Source: Leuctra nigra
Lineage: Eukaryota; Arthropoda; Insecta; Plecoptera; Leuctridae
Assembly (NCBI GenBank): GCA_934045905.1
Contig: OW203768.1
Span: forward strand, 27,867,060-27,931,059
Direction of reading: 5' to 3'
DNA length: 64,000 nucleotides
Shown here piece after piece: positions 22,370-34,756 of the stretch (its first letter is position 1; every line of letters begins with the position of its first letter). The notes beneath the pieces were generated by a model that was not told the origin of the DNA, did not search any database, and was given only the letters and a program-made list of their open reading frames with translations. The translations under genes were made by a program, and so were the position numbers.

Positions 22370-23600
22370 AGCCACAGATTAAACGGCTGAACCGATCAAT
22401 CTGAAATTTTTACCACATGCACATTTGGCGTCTGATGATACCTTTGTTCTTATACATTTTTGTGCCGCCATTTTCAAACCGGAAGTGACGTCATCTCTCA
22501 AAAACGGCTTGACCGATTAGAACGAAATCATCGCTATTCAATTTAGGTGGTCATCTTTATAAAGTATATCAATAAAAATATACTTTTCTTATTATATAAA
22601 CTGGAAGTGACGTCATAAATACGCAATATTTAACTTATTTAACAAATATTACTTTAAATACATATATAATTAACTTACATTGTAACATAGACAATACAAA
22701 TTATAATGTCAAGTTGCAGTGTTCACGGCCGCCATTCCTAAAACCGGAAGTGACGTCATATTTCGAAACCGCCTGTACCGATTGCAACTACACTAGCGCC
22801 TGTGTATTCCTCCTGCAATCTATTTTAAAAATCAAATGGAATAAATGAATAAACATATTAACGGTACCGGAAATGGCGGCAGAACCTTCTAAATGAAACC
22901 GGAAGTGACGTCATATATTGTAAACGGCATGACCGATTTGACGGAAATGAGCGCTAATTAATTCAGAAGGTCATTCATGAAGTATCAACTAGATAAAACT
23001 AGATTGTTTTCTTATTACCTTTACCGGAAATGACGTCAACAATATGCTAAATGACGTCATAAATATGCCAATGACGTCATTAATATGCTAAATGACTATA
23101 AATCTACCACCTTATACTTTTTAATAGACATTTAGTAAACGTACATTGTAAATAATTATAAATTCAAGGTTGCACTCTTCTAGACCGTCATTTTTAAAAC
23201 CAGAAGTGACGTCATATATAAAAAACGGCTGTACCGATTGCAATCAAATTTTAAAATTATGTAGAACTAATAGTTACGAATTATTGACGACATTATTTTT
23301 GGTCGCTATTTCAAAACCGGAAGTGACGTCTTATATTGAGTACGGCTGTACCGATTGCTACCAAAATATGTAATTATGTAGGACTTATAATCATAAATTC
23401 AAGACAACAATATTTCTGGCCGCCATTTTAAAAACCGGAAGTGACGTCATATATCGAAAACGGCTATACAGATTGCAACTAAATTATGCAATTATGTTGG
23501 ACTTATAATTATGAATTCAAGGCGGCAGTATTATCGGGCGCCATTTTTACAACCGGAAGTGACGTCATATTGAGCACTAATTTTTCACATACTTGGAAAG
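22370..23600. repeat. ETS/CRE-type repeat array
   Basis: Successive blocks each carry CGCCATTT...AACCGGAAGTGACGTCAT, then a CGGCTGTACCGATTGCAA-like phrase. Exact CCGGAAGTGACGTCA lies at 22479-22493, 22744-22758, 22899-22913, 23435-23449 and 23553-23567, with several one-base variants between. From about 23150 the spacing (~120 bp) and text match the 700-1350 array in inverse orientation. Confidence 0.85.
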
Positions 23601-23744
23601 CATTCTGTATAGTGGGGCCTGCGGCAGGCCTCAAGCCTAAGTACAAATATCTCCGAAAATACAAAAGCACTAATTATGGGAGTAGGCCATTCGAAAGCAC
23701 TAATTGAGCACTAATTTTCAACAATTCCATAATTGTGTTAATCG

Positions 23745-24306
23745 ACCATTCCCAATTAATATTCACCAGATCACTCACCAACCATTCTCTGACAATTTGA
23801 AGAGTCAAATTATTTCCAATTTGGTAACAGATTCTACAAGCAAACTAAAGGTTTGGCAATGGGAAGTTGCCTATCAAGTTTGTTGAGCGATATCTTTATG
23901 GCCAAAATAGAAGAGAGAATCCTTTCGAATAAGAAACTAAGACCTAAATTGTGGATCCGTTTCGTGGATGATGTTTTTGTTATATGAAACAAAGGAATAG
24001 AGAATGTTGAAGAATTTCTAGATCATATTAATTGCATGAATCCAGCGATAAAATTTACCAACGAAAATGAAATTGACGGAAATCTTCCTTTTCTTGATTT
24101 CTTTGTTAAAAGAGTCGACAAAAAATTGGAAACCGAAGTATACAGGAAGCCCACACACACGAACCAGTACATCAATAGGTCGTCGAATCATCATCCAATC
24201 ATCAAGGAAGGAACGTTGAAGTGTTTAGTCAACAGAGCAAATACCCATTGTTCAACGAAGGAATCTCTAGAAACCGAATTGTCAAATTTAAAGGAAGCAT
24301 TTTGAC
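23745..24306 (+). pseudogene. Penelope-like reverse transcriptase fragment
   Basis: One frame reads RFYKQTKGLAMGSCLSSLLS and then LWIRFVDDVFVI (the catalytic xVDD). It hits a TGA at about 23984 and continues in the same frame through NLPFLDFFVKR and VYRKPTHTNQYINRSSNHHP. The phrases GLAMGS and PFLD plus YRKPTHT are characteristic of Penelope-like element RTs, and the element at 44068-44910 has the same order. It is truncated at both ends. No GIY-YIG part is visible. It abuts the oppositely oriented LINE at 24343. Confidence 0.8.
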
Positions 24307-24342
24307 TTAATGGGTATACGATGAGATGGATTAATGGTATTT

Positions 24343-25440
24343 TCAATAATTGTCCAAATTTGCAAAAGGATGAAGAAAAGATAATAAGGGAACACAGTGT
24401 GTGTTGAATAGTTTGGGAATGAGAAATGACCGCTGCTGATCTCCGTATGAATTATGAATGTTGGGAGGCATTACTAATTTATGTTTGTTTCTTGTTACGT
24501 AATTATGTTGCGCGAGTGCTTTATGTTCATCAGAATAATAATTTGTTATAAAGAAAACGTATAGGTGCAGTTGATGAACTGTCATAAACTGATAATTTTT
24601 CAAGGCATCTTTTGGGGAGATTATAATTTTGAAAATTCTCTTCTGTATACTATATTTTATTTTAAGAAATGAGTCCGTCGTGGCACCCCAAGCAAGTATA
24701 GCATATCTAATTACTGATTCAATTAAAGCAAAATAAACTATTTTAAGCGTTGAGTAATAATCGAGTGGTTTTAAAATACGGAGGCTATACATTCCTGCTC
24801 TAGCGATTGCAAACCTTTTCGTTGTGTTTATCCCATTTAAAATGCTTGTCAATAGTTACTCCTAAATACAAATATGTATTTATACATTTCCAATAGACAT
24901 GTTGCATGTACAAACACCTTGAAATAAATTTGTTCTATTGTTGAATTTAGCTTGTAAACATGCGTTATTATGAAAGGTAAGGTTAACATCTAAGTGCAAT
25001 TTATGTGGTGAGTGAATATGCATAACCTTTGTTTTCTTACTATTAATTGTTAATCCGTGATCGTAGGCCCATCGTTATAAATTATTAAAGTCATTTTGCA
25101 AGAAACATTGAGTAGAATTGAAATCCTTATGCGTGGAAACCAAAGCAGTGTCATCGGAATACAAATATACAGACAACTTTAAGCATATCATTTACGTTAA
25201 TCAAACACAATAAGGGTCCCAGAATGGAACCTTAAGGTACCCCAATTGAAATGTTAACCTTTTTACTAAAACATTGGTTAAACTTTACAGACATTGATCT
25301 TCCTAACAGGTAGTCTCTAAACAATTGCAGGATGGGTCCAGTGATTCCAATTCTCTCCAACGTTTCCAACAGACGACTATGCAAAAGAGTCTCGAATGCC
25401 TTGGTAAAGTCAATGAAAACTACTACAACATGGTTGTTTT
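24343..25440 (-). pseudogene. LINE ORF2 remnant, same family as 13.5-15.7 kb
   Basis: Towards lower coordinates it reads VVVVFIDFTKAFETLLHSRL (motif A), then a GSILGPLL block and an altered YADD region (YSDDTALV). A frame with GLTINSKKTKVMHIHSPHK follows. The C-terminal segment at 24852-24343 has FALIESVIRYAILAWGATT and RSFLIPKLFN. Several stops and frame changes make it inactive, and the catalytic tetrad reads YSDD. It ends against the Penelope fragment on the left. Confidence 0.75.
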
Positions 25441-25479
25441 CGTTTATTGCACCATTGAAATATATATGAAACCGGAAAT

Positions 25480-25770
25480 GACGTCATTCGAATTTAAAAA
25501 TTATTATTATCCCCTCTCTATACAAAGAATACATATTCAGAAGTAAGTTCAGAAGCCATTTTGAAAACCGAAGTGTTGCCATATCTCGGAACTGGGTTAA
25601 CCGATTGGAATGAAAACTTTGCTCTTCTTTATGAGATATCATTTAGCATATCATAAAGCATATATATAGCACCATACGCAGATTTTCATTAGTAGTAACC
25701 AAATTGTAAATGGCGATTTTTTAAAAGGATTTAGTAATTGTTCATTCGATATGACGTCACAAGTTTTAAG
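25480..25770. repeat. ETS/CRE-type repeat, partial copy
   Basis: Contains ACCGGAAATGACGTCATTC and a later ATGACGTCAC, with the AGAAGCCATTTTGAAAACCG phrase between. Confidence 0.65.
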
Positions 25771-25794
25771 AATAAACTAAAAAATGAGTGATAT

Positions 25795-26190
25795 CCCTAT
25801 AAAAAAACACTCTGTGTAAAAATACCAGCCAAGTCTCTTCAACAAAAAAAATATGAAATCTAAACATTCTGCACTGAAAAGTAGTGATATCAAAAAATAA
25901 GCCAAGTCAAAACTTTATTTGAAAATCAAAAAATACTTGGCGCATCGTTTTTAGGGCATAAGGTATATTATATATTGTAAAGATGTATATTTAATGTATA
26001 TTTTATATCTGACATATACTCCTAAACTATTTATATACACGATGCGCCAAGTATTTTTTGATTTTCAAATAAAGTTTTGACTAGGCTCATTTTTTGATCA
26101 CTACTTTTCAGTGCAGAATGTTTAGATTTCATTTTTTTGTTGTTGAATAGACTTGGCTGGTATTTTTCCACGGAGTGTTTTTTATGGGGA
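25795..26190. mobile_element. MITE with ~155-bp inverted repeats
   Basis: The ends read CCCTATAAAAAAACACTC and GAGTGTTTTTTATGGGG. The arms are near-perfect inverted repeats through GTAGTGAT, TTGATTTTCAAATAAAG and ACTTGGCGCATCGT. The core is short and AT-rich. A second copy at 41374-42063 carries a SINE insertion. Single arms occur at about 42738-42850 and near 33646. Non-coding. Confidence 0.9.
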
Positions 26191-26199
26191 TTTAGATAT

Positions 26200-27100
26200 A
26201 ACATTGATATATAAATATATATTTTTATAAAATTACCGATCGAATCGGGAGTATAGAGACTAGCTCTAAACTAGATGATTGAAGATTGCCGATTGGCGTC
26301 GTTGACCAATCAGATGTGAGAATTTCGGTCACGTGGTACTTACGAGGAAATCAAGATGGCTCCGAAAGATTACAATGACATTAGAATGGGAATCGCTATT
26401 GTTTTATTATAACAAATAATTATAGATAAGACGAAATATAGATGACAAACCTCCTGCTGGAACATTTCAACAAAAACAAAAGACAAAAATCTAGTTCATA
26501 CGCCTTCTAGAAGTAGGCAAGGTAGTGGGATTGAATACTTTGACGTCTGAACTGGAAAATCGAGCTCATCCAATGAAACTTATGGTAGAAATAAACCAAT
26601 TAGTTGCGTGCAATCAACCATTTAAATGGACCTTTAGGTATTATAATTATAATAAATAATAATAAATAAATAATAAATAATAAATAATAATAATTTAAAT
26701 GGACCTTTAGTTATTATAATTAAAATAAAAAAATGTTTAAACAAAATACACCTCATAACTTCTCAAAATTGACTTAAAAGTGCCCAAAAACCGAAAACGC
26801 CCTGTGCGACAGGCGAGGTGTGGGTTGCGCCCCCACGCCCCCACGCCCCCAGTTGACTCGCGGAAGTTTGCCTCCTTTCCTTGCTCTTGGCACAAATCCT
26901 GCGGAAGCCCTTGCGTCCAGATAGACACCCATACTATCAAGATCTAGTATTTAGATCCTGAATTTCTCAAAATAAGGCAAAGCACTTCTTATACTTACGT
27001 CACTAATTCCCAGCATAAGGCACAAATTACACCCAATATTTGAAATTAGTACTCAACTGGCGGGGAGAGACAGGGATGTTTCAGCCCTTCTCGTGCCATA
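26200..27100. other. Stretch without recognised genes
   Basis: Includes a (AAT)n-like stretch near 26645-26700 and a short GC-rich segment near 26800-26850. No family was recognised. Confidence 0.5.
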
Positions 27101-27289
27101 TCGAATAGTTCATTTTCTGTACAAGTGTGCCCGTTGTGGTGCTTTCATCACTAAATGCGCGATATTTACTATTATATCAGTTATTTAATATCATTTTAGG
27201 GGTTGTGGTGCAAAATTAAAAAATTATTAGAAAATGTACTGCATAATTAGTGTAATTTTTCTGCATTGTCAGAATTAAAAAAAAAGATT

Positions 27290-27323
<34 letters not shown>

Positions 27324-28170
27324 GTTTTGTAGGATTTACACTTATAAAATGAAATAACTTTTTAGGGGTTGGGGTGCACAATTCAAAAATGATTTTTAAA
27401 AATTGTGTATAATTGGTGCAACACTCCTGCGTAGTCAGATTGAAAACAATCGGCAATAGGGGGGCTGGTGTTAAGTTTCGCCCAACACTTTTAATTATTG
27501 AATAACTTTTTAGGGGTTGTGGTGCAAAATTCAAATTTGGTGGTGCCAAATGGTGCATAATTATAGCAAAACTCCTGCGGTGTCAGATATGAAAAATTCG
27601 AATTTTGAGTTATGCGTTATAATTTGCCCCACCCCCACTTTGAATATTGAATAACTTTTTATGGGCTGTGGTGCAAAATTCAAATTTGTTGGTGCAAAAT
27701 GGTGCATAATTGGTGCAAAAATCCTGTCTTGTCAGAATTCGAAAATTCGAAATTGGAGGTGCTGGCGTTAAGTTGGCTCCCCCACTTGGAATATTGAATA
27801 ACTTTTTAGGGGTTATGGTGCAAAATTCTAATTTGGTGGTGCAAAACGGTGCATTATTGGTGCAAAATTCCTGCGGTGCCAGAATGCAAAAAATCGATAT
27901 TGGAGAGGCTGGCGTTAAGTTGGCCCCCCACTTTGATAATTGAATAACTTTTTAGGGGTTGTGGTAGTGCAAAATTCTAATTTGGTGGTGAAAAATGGTG
28001 CATCATTGGTGCAAAATTCCTGCGTTGTCAGAATTCATAACTCGAAATTGGGGGGGGGGGGGGGGGGGAGGGGGGGGGCTTTAAGTTGCCCCCCCCCCAC
28101 TTTGATTATTGAATAACTTTTTAGGGTGTGTGGTGCAAAATTCAAATTTGGTGGTGCAAAATGGTGCATA
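27100..28170. repeat. Tandem array, ~147-bp period
   Basis: About seven units. The anchor ATAACTTTTTAGGGGTTG starts at 27354, 27502, 27651, 27798, 27944 and 28113, giving steps of 148, 149, 147, 146 and 169. Each unit has several GGTGCAAAAT words, a CCTGCG-TGTCAGAAT word and GTTAAGTTGGCCCCCC. G runs of 31 (27292-27322) and 19 bases (28050-28068) lie inside. Lies in the elongase intron before exon 5's downstream neighbour. Confidence 0.9.
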
Positions 28171-28317
28171 ATTAGTGCAAAATTCCTGCTTTAAAAAAAA
28201 AAAAATCGACATTCCAACTTAACGCACCCTGTGAACATGTTCGTGCATGATGGGATATCATTCTCCGGGGCTATCAATCTCGAATTAAGATAGAGGAAGT
28301 TTGATATTTGTACTCAC

Positions 28318-28454
28318 CAGCTGCAGCCACGTCAAGTACTTTTTCCACCAGAGGTACTTCTGGTATTGGGGACCCATCGCTGATATCATGTAGTATGTGT
28401 ACATGACCACGTGCACAAACGCGTTCATTGCACAAGTAAGTATCATTTGGTCGC
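28318..28454 (-). CDS. Fatty-acid elongase (ELOVL family), exon 5 of those seen
   Basis: 137 bp, running from a GCACAG acceptor to a CTG|GTGAGTA donor. The first codon is split (one base upstream, giving Gly). It encodes the conserved NAFVHVVMYTYYMISA segment (the H-x2-M-Y-x-Y-Y motif of elongases) and KYLWWKKYLTWLQL, the start of T-x2-Q-x2-Q. Phases agree with exons on both sides. The end of a large inverted-repeat transposon lies only about 39 bp upstream of the acceptor, so part of the branch-point region may be close to transposon sequence. Confidence 0.92.
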
Positions 28455-30171
28455 CTGTGCAATTAAAGTAATACCAATCAGTTTATGTAATTCAAGCTGG
28501 GTTCCCATACACAGTAAAAAGTGGTAGCTGTTTCGGAACAATGAGCCAAAATGAGCTATAGCCCAAAATGAGCTACTTTACCGATGTGGCATACAAATTG
28601 CTACGCTAAATTGGCATTTTTTAAAAACAGGAATGTATGTCGCCGTTTTGGATATAGCGCGTTTCAAAATGGGCCATGGTAATAAGCTATTTCAGTCAAT
28701 TGAATTTAAATGATATTTATATCTGCGCCAAAATAGTAAAAAGTTTCGTCGTTTTGGCTTCATTGGATCACGCATGTATTAGATGTGGCTCGAAATGGCA
28801 AAATGATGTCCAAAATAGCGCAAGTCAACTCCTATTTTTAAATTTGACCGTTACCGCGCCCGCCCCACTGCCGCCTTGTTGAGCAAAGCAACGCGCAAGT
28901 CGTCACTCGTCAGTCGCGTCACGTCAGTGTAGTCAGCTGTGTTTATATTTCAGTTACAACGCTGGACATTATGTGGAAGAACGAAGAATTGTACGTAATA
29001 TCTTATAAAAGGCAAGTAATAATGTTGCAAATGTTTATGCATGATGGATGTTCCTTATAATACCTCTTGTAAAATAAAGTAGCTATCAATACAATTTCGT
29101 ACCTACCTAGGAACCTACCTACTTGTTGGTCTCAACATGAAAAACTCTAACCTATTCATGTGTGCTGTGTTGATCCACAAGTTACAACACATTATTACAC
29201 ATACCTACACGATAAACCAACACTATACACTACATATGCTGAATTAAGATAGGTCCTAGTACCTGTAGAAACTACCTAGACCAAGTCACATGAGTGAGTG
29301 TCATAGGTAATGTCATTGTTCATTCTTTAGCACTCATCTCTGTGATTTCCGATGTTGTTTGATAAGTTACGTATGTACGTAAGTAGTACTACTACTAATG
29401 TGGATTTTAAGGGCGAGCATTTAGTGTTTTAATTCAACACAAAGTTAGTATTTTATTTTATTTTCCAGATAACATTGGCAACTTGAACCAAGAGAACATG
29501 ACATGGAAGAAGAAAATGTTCAGCACACAATTTCTGTTACCGATACAGAATTGAACGATCCCGATGCCTTGAAGTTAATGCAGTAAGAGGGCAACGACGC
29601 TCGAGCTCGACGTGTTGATGAACGAAAGCAGTAAGACAATGAAACGTCAAAAAGAAGTGACTTGGTATAGTCTTCTTCATGTCGACAATTACCGGCATTG
29701 AAATTCATAGAACTGGTAAGCAAACAATATGAAGCAAATATGATTAACAAAACTCGGTTTGCCATAATTAACTCGCAATATGATCTAAAATTGTTTTTTT
29801 CTACTTTCAGCATGTAGGTATCTGGGAATTTTCTCGAGTGGTAGCTGTTTCTGAATCTTCTCTTTTGTCATCGAGGGCAGGCCGGGAATTGTAGTCTACA
29901 TAACAGAGCATGCGGCACACAAGATTGATGAATACTTCTTCACAGGTATTATTGCAATCAAACCAATACCTAATAGTTTCTACATAATTATAATGTAATT
30001 TTGTAAGGCAATAATTTTAAATTAAGGACAAAAAATATGTTGAAAGGTTATGGGAGAATTTTAACTCCCAGATTAAAATGGGAGATAAATACCCCTCACA
30101 CAATTTTCCATCTTTTATAGGTAGCTTAGGTAACTATTCTTTTTTAATTTGAAGTCCCTAGTACTATGAAA

Positions 30172-30400
30172 GTACACTCAACACTCGACTCAAAAAATTG
30201 AGCTGTGAACAAATTTTTGTAATAACAAGCTTTGATTGGTATGGAAAGCTTGTTATTTTATTTGTATCATTGAAATGAGAGGTCACCTACTAGAGTGAGA
30301 CAAGAAGATCGCTTGTACTCACTTCTGAGTTCTGATGATGCGATCTAACATTCAGTCAATCAGATTTATTGAACAATCAATTTTAGTTGTACCAAAAGTA
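30172..30400. mobile_element. ~215-bp GTACACT MITE, degenerate copy
   Basis: The core matches copy 1 (CACCTACTAGAGTGAGACAA, GATCGCTTG...GATGCGATC). The arms match only partly, with indels. Directly followed by another copy. Confidence 0.65.
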
Positions 30401-30408
30401 CCTACTAG

Positions 30409-30622
30409 GTACACTCGACAATTCATAAAACTGTATTTGAACGAAACAGATTGGCTGCTGGTCAGGTTCATTGACAATCAATAATTGCTATTATCAATGA
30501 AATCAGAGCTCACATACTAGAGGTAGATGACCAGTAAGTATAGACTTCATCAGATGATGCCATCACATTTTTTCAGAAAATCCATTTCTTTCAAATACCG
30601 TTTTATGAATTGTCGAGTGTAC
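30409..30622. mobile_element. ~215-bp GTACACT MITE, copy 3
   Basis: The arms read GTACACT then CGACAATTCATAAAAC on the left, with the exact reverse complement on the right. The core is like that of 17499-17714. Confidence 0.85.
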
Positions 30623-31226
30623 CTATAATAGGTATATAATTTTTTGTCTTACCAAAACCAACAAGTCTTTCAATTAGATCCTACTACCTACAGGTAGTCA
30701 AGATTATATTTATAAATGTTGGTCATTTTACTTTTCCTACCTACCTACCTATTTGTTCAATTTTCTTCTCTCTTAGGGCCTACCTAATTCATTTTTTCTT
30801 GACTGTTTTCATAATTTTATAATTATAGTACACCCACATTACTGACTTGATTAAAGGCCAGTTTTTCAATAGGTAGGTACTCTGCTAAAGCCAATATTAA
30901 GTATAAATGGTCAATCAAGTAATGCCGGTTGTTGCCATGGCAATATAGGTAGTCCTGATCAACTGTTTAAAATCTTGCATCTAGTAACCTACCTATTGAA
31001 AAACTAATGTCTATAAAAATAAAAATTATATGGGAGTAGGTAGTTATTCAAATTTACAAACAATCCTGCATTTGGCAATTGAGGTTCTAATTCAAATCAT
31101 CCACACTATATTTCCACTTCAAAGCTTACAATTCTTCATCTGTACCTAATTTGTTTCTTTGGTTGTATTTTGATTCATTGATTCTGATTGTTCCTTGTTG
31201 ATTGAAACTCAAATGGCAATACTTAG

Positions 31227-31443
31227 GTACACTCCCCCAAATAATAAACGGTACTTGGTACAAAACGTACTGGCTGCTGGGCCGGTTCCTTGACAATCAA
31301 TCCTTGTTATTATCAATGAAATCAGAGCTCACCTAAAAGAGTTAGATAATGCGTTAGCACTGACTTCATGGGATGATGCCATCAAACCTTAATCAGTCAA
31401 TTCATTTTCTTTCGAGTACTGTTTATTATTTGGGGGAGTGTAC
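31227..31443. mobile_element. ~215-bp GTACACT MITE, copy 4
   Basis: The arms read GTACACT then CCCCCAAATAATAAAC, with the right arm GTTTATTATTTGGGGG. These are quite unlike other copies but matched to each other. The core still has CAATCAATCCTTGTTATTAT and AGAGCTCACCT. Confidence 0.85.
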
Positions 31444-32004
31444 CTAATTAAAAAAAATCGGGAAAATGTTTTTAAAATATCTGTAAAATATGGAATACCT
31501 ACTTATGGGAATAGGAAGATAGGGGTAATTTACTATTTTACTATAAAAACCAGCACTGTGCAAAATCAATATCTCTTTTACACTATTTCATTGAGTATCT
31601 ACATCCTTGCTATTCGCAACAAAAAATGCTCTTTTTGAAACATAGCGTCTGTTCCAGAGGAACACCCGACTGTTCGCTGCGACTCTTACGGCAACAAACC
31701 TCCTCGACTCAAGACATCGGAGCCAATTGCCGGATTATCGTTCTTCTGGTCAGTCGACACAGTGCCGTTCCCGTTGTTCAGTGCGAAAGACCCCGTCGAG
31801 GCTCGAATTCCGTTTTATTAAATTCTGTTGATGTTTTAATGAATTCTGTCTATCGGTATATTGACTATTTCATAACTTGTCCTGGGGAATACAAAAGGCT
31901 CTATCCTTTTGCGTCAAAGTAATAGTAAACTGTGGGTGTTCCGTGTGAATTTCGGTTTACGTTGTCATTGCGAATCAAGGAAGTTACCATTGGTGCGAAT
32001 CTAG

Positions 32005-32562
32005 ACATTAGGTCTGTTCGTTTTGCTTACTGCACTTTACTGCTCACTGCAAATCCGTTCGTTTTGCATCAAACTTGCTGTTCCGTCACTGCGATTGTGT
32101 TCGATTTGACACTGACAGTAGCTGCGCAGTGACTGCTCTTACAGCTGGGTAGGGAGGTGATGTAAATGCAGTAACTTTGCAGTAGGCGGCAAAATGGCCC
32201 ATGTTTGAAATGTAAAATGTGTTTCTTATGGATGGATAGTGAAAAAACGCCTAAGGAGGAGGAAAATGAGTATTTGTTTCAGAGTTTAGTTTAGTTATAT
32301 GTTATGAAATGATACATATTTATATAAAAATGCATTGGGATTAGACAAGAATTCTATAAATGCAGAACATAACCTCACTTATTTTTACATTCTTCCCGCC
32401 AAATTCACAAACCTCCCAACCAATAGGAAAAGGCCAGCCTGCCATCCTGCTGCAAATGCGTTCGTTTTGTGTTGGTACAGCAAGCCACTGCAAGAGTTAC
32501 CAGGGCCTACTGTAAGCTGCTGCTACTGCAACTGCAGTAAGCAAAACGAACAGACCTAATGT
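32005..32562. mobile_element. 558-bp MITE nested in the 5-kb transposon
   Basis: The ends read ACATTAGGTCTGTTCGTTTT and GCTTACTGCA, matched by TGCAGTAAGC then AAAACGAACAGACCTAATGT at the right, giving an inverted repeat of about 30 bp. The interior has further partial repeats of CGTTCGTTTTG. No ORF of interest. Confidence 0.8.
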
Positions 32563-33158
32563 TTTGAACTAATATAACTTGAAATGTGGATATTCTAATC
32601 ATTATAGTTGTTGGTTATAAGAATGCATTCCTCAAACTATTCCAATTATCTAATAAATGTTTTATTTACCTATTTTATATTATTGTATATATATTTTTCC
32701 CCTCCACCCCCTCCCTTCCCCCCACCCACCGCACAAAATGCAGGAGTAGCTCATTTTGGCTCTTACAGGTGCCAATTTGATGCAATAATGGTGTTCTGAA
32801 ATAGCTCTAGGTCGAACCATTTTGGTATTGTATAGCTCATTTTGGCTCTCAATTTATGCACCAAAACGGGTTTACTGCGCGCCAATACAGTACTGCTTGG
32901 GAAGCAAGGTTAGCCAATTCCGGCTCAGTGAGCATAAACCAGTGCGCTATTTTAGGAATTTCAAATGCTGTAATAGCTTTTTAGCTCCTATTTTGCTGCT
33001 GATTTGGAACTCGACGTGCTCAAAACGGCTTCACTTTTTCAACTCTGTTTCTTCACGAGAGACCAATAGCTGAAATGGCTTTTTGTTGAGCTGCTCGTGA
33101 TGCACCCGGTTTTGGCTTCATTTTTTGCGCCAAAACAGCTACCATTTTTCTCTGTGTA

Positions 33159-33586
33159 CTTCGCTTTCGTTTCGCATTCGGTTCGCTTTCGCGTCGCGAA
33201 GTTTGTATTCGTTTCCATAATTTCTGTTTCGCGCGCTTCGCGTATCCATGGATACGCGAAACATAAACAGTATTCTGCCAATAGTTAAAAACAAAATGAC
33301 GGATAATAATCAGCAAGAAAATGCGGAAAAAGTGAAACTTGAAAGTTGAAACGTCAAAACGTCAAAACATATGTTTATTAATCGAATATCGAATTAAGCT
33401 CGAGGTCGACCGGAAATGGAGATTCGATATATCGCATCACTTCCGGATTTCGCGCGTTTCGGTTTCGTCGAAGTTGAAGTTGGTCCAACATTTTTGCATT
33501 TCGGAGACGAAATTAAACATGGACGATTTTCTGTGTTAAAAGGTAGCCATTTTGCGAAAGCGAACCGAATGCGAAGCGAAAGCGAA
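33159..33586. mobile_element. Inverted-repeat element inside the transposon's right end
   Basis: The left arm has CTTCGCTTTCG, CGCATTCGGTTCGCTTTCG and the right arm CGAAAGCGAACCGAATGCG, AGCGAAAGCGAAG. It splits the terminal repeat of the host transposon between TGTGTA and TGTGGG. Non-coding. Confidence 0.7.
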
Positions 33587-33989
33587 GTGTGGGAACGCAG
33601 CTTAACGATAAATTGAGATTTTCCACTTAGGAAATGTAGAAATCCCATATAAAAAACTTGTAAAAATACCAACCAAGTCCATTCAAAAATATTAATAATG
33701 AATGGTAGTGTTAAAGAACGTTACATGTCTGATGACTGAGATTAAGGTACACAAATTCCACAACATCTTATGTCTTACAACATTACTACAATTACTCTGT
33801 TGTCTCAGATATGTAGTACGTCACACATAGCAATTGTAAAAGTTTACACACAAGGCAAAGGTTTTGCAAACAGCATAATGATATAGCAGGGAACATCCCA
33901 GATTTTCATGAACGATCAATGTAAACAAAATTACCGTCAAGGGAGCTCTTACCCCCCCCCTCCACAACCAGGTGAGAAATTTAACATTT

Positions 33990-34492
33990 GTTAGGGTGCG
34001 TTTGATAAGTATTTTTAGCTTTCGCTCTGTGACGTCAGCAGATTGTTCGGCGCGCGCTATAGAAAATGTGGACTTATCAACACACTTTGCTGGCGGCGCA
34101 TATGAACCGTTTGGACAGCCCTCAATATTTTCAATGGCGGCTATCAACCTAACCTCATATAATGCATTTTTAATCATAAATACCTATTATAGGTATTAGG
34201 TTATATTTAAAAACTTCCGAGATTCAACTCTATGCTGCCGCTACAACATCGATCTCTGCTGATGTAAAATTACAACTTGAGCACTTATACATGTCAGGCA
34301 TGTCGCTTTATCCGCCATTTTTCCAGAGTGCAATCTGTATCTCGCTCAATTTTGACCTTGCGATTGGATTGTGCTTCGCCAGTACCGCGCGGAGTTATCA
34401 AACGTTAGAGAGCGCAAGCCAAAAGAGTTGTCAAACAAAAAAGTGCAGATCGCGCGCTGGCCGAGTGCGCGGAATGAGTTATCAAACGTAGG
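33990..34492. mobile_element. MITE with TTTGATAA ends
   Basis: The left end is GTGCGTTTGATAAGT and the right end GAGTTATCAAACGTA. The interior has GCGCGCTATAG near the left and CAGATCGCGCGCTG near the right. The terminal match is short, so the borders are approximate. Confidence 0.5.
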
Positions 34493-34756
34493 GAGTCACC
34501 ACGGTACTATTACTACTCTTTCTCGGGATGTTATTTTCGTCTAAGTTCTTTCCTGCACTGCCCAGATCAAACCGTTCAATTATATTAATCTGAAATTTTT
34601 GCCTTATTAAGAGCCTTAAGTTTTGCTTTAGAAAATTAAAACCAGATCCGTTTGACCGCTCAACTTTGCCGATTTCCAATATAAAGATCCAGTTTGTATG
34701 CCAAAAATGCAATTTCGATATACTCGGTGTAGAAGTGAGCCTCTTCACATTTGAGT

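Larger units (their letters stand above)
28493..33605. mobile_element. ~5.1-kb inverted-repeat transposon with nested insertions
   Basis: The left end reads AAGCTGGGTTCCCATACACAG then AAAAAGTGGTAGCTGTTT. The right end carries the reverse complement in two pieces, AAACAGCTACCATTTTTC...CTGTGTA (to 33158) and TGTGGGAACGCAGCTT (from about 33587), split by another inverted-repeat insertion. Subterminal copies of CCAAAATGAGCTA (28554-28590) and its reverse complement (about 32745 and 32830) support a single element. No intact transposase was found. Exon-like scraps at about 29465-29590 and 29815-29945 may be decayed coding sequence. Confidence 0.6.

Noticed and set aside
27100..28170. CRISPR-like array
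   Set aside because: The repeats are contiguous ~147-bp satellite units with no spacers, in an intron of a eukaryotic gene.
29465..29945. Host gene exons within the 5-kb transposon
   Set aside because: The frames contain stops, the possible splice phases do not agree, and no family was recognised. Left only as a possible relic.
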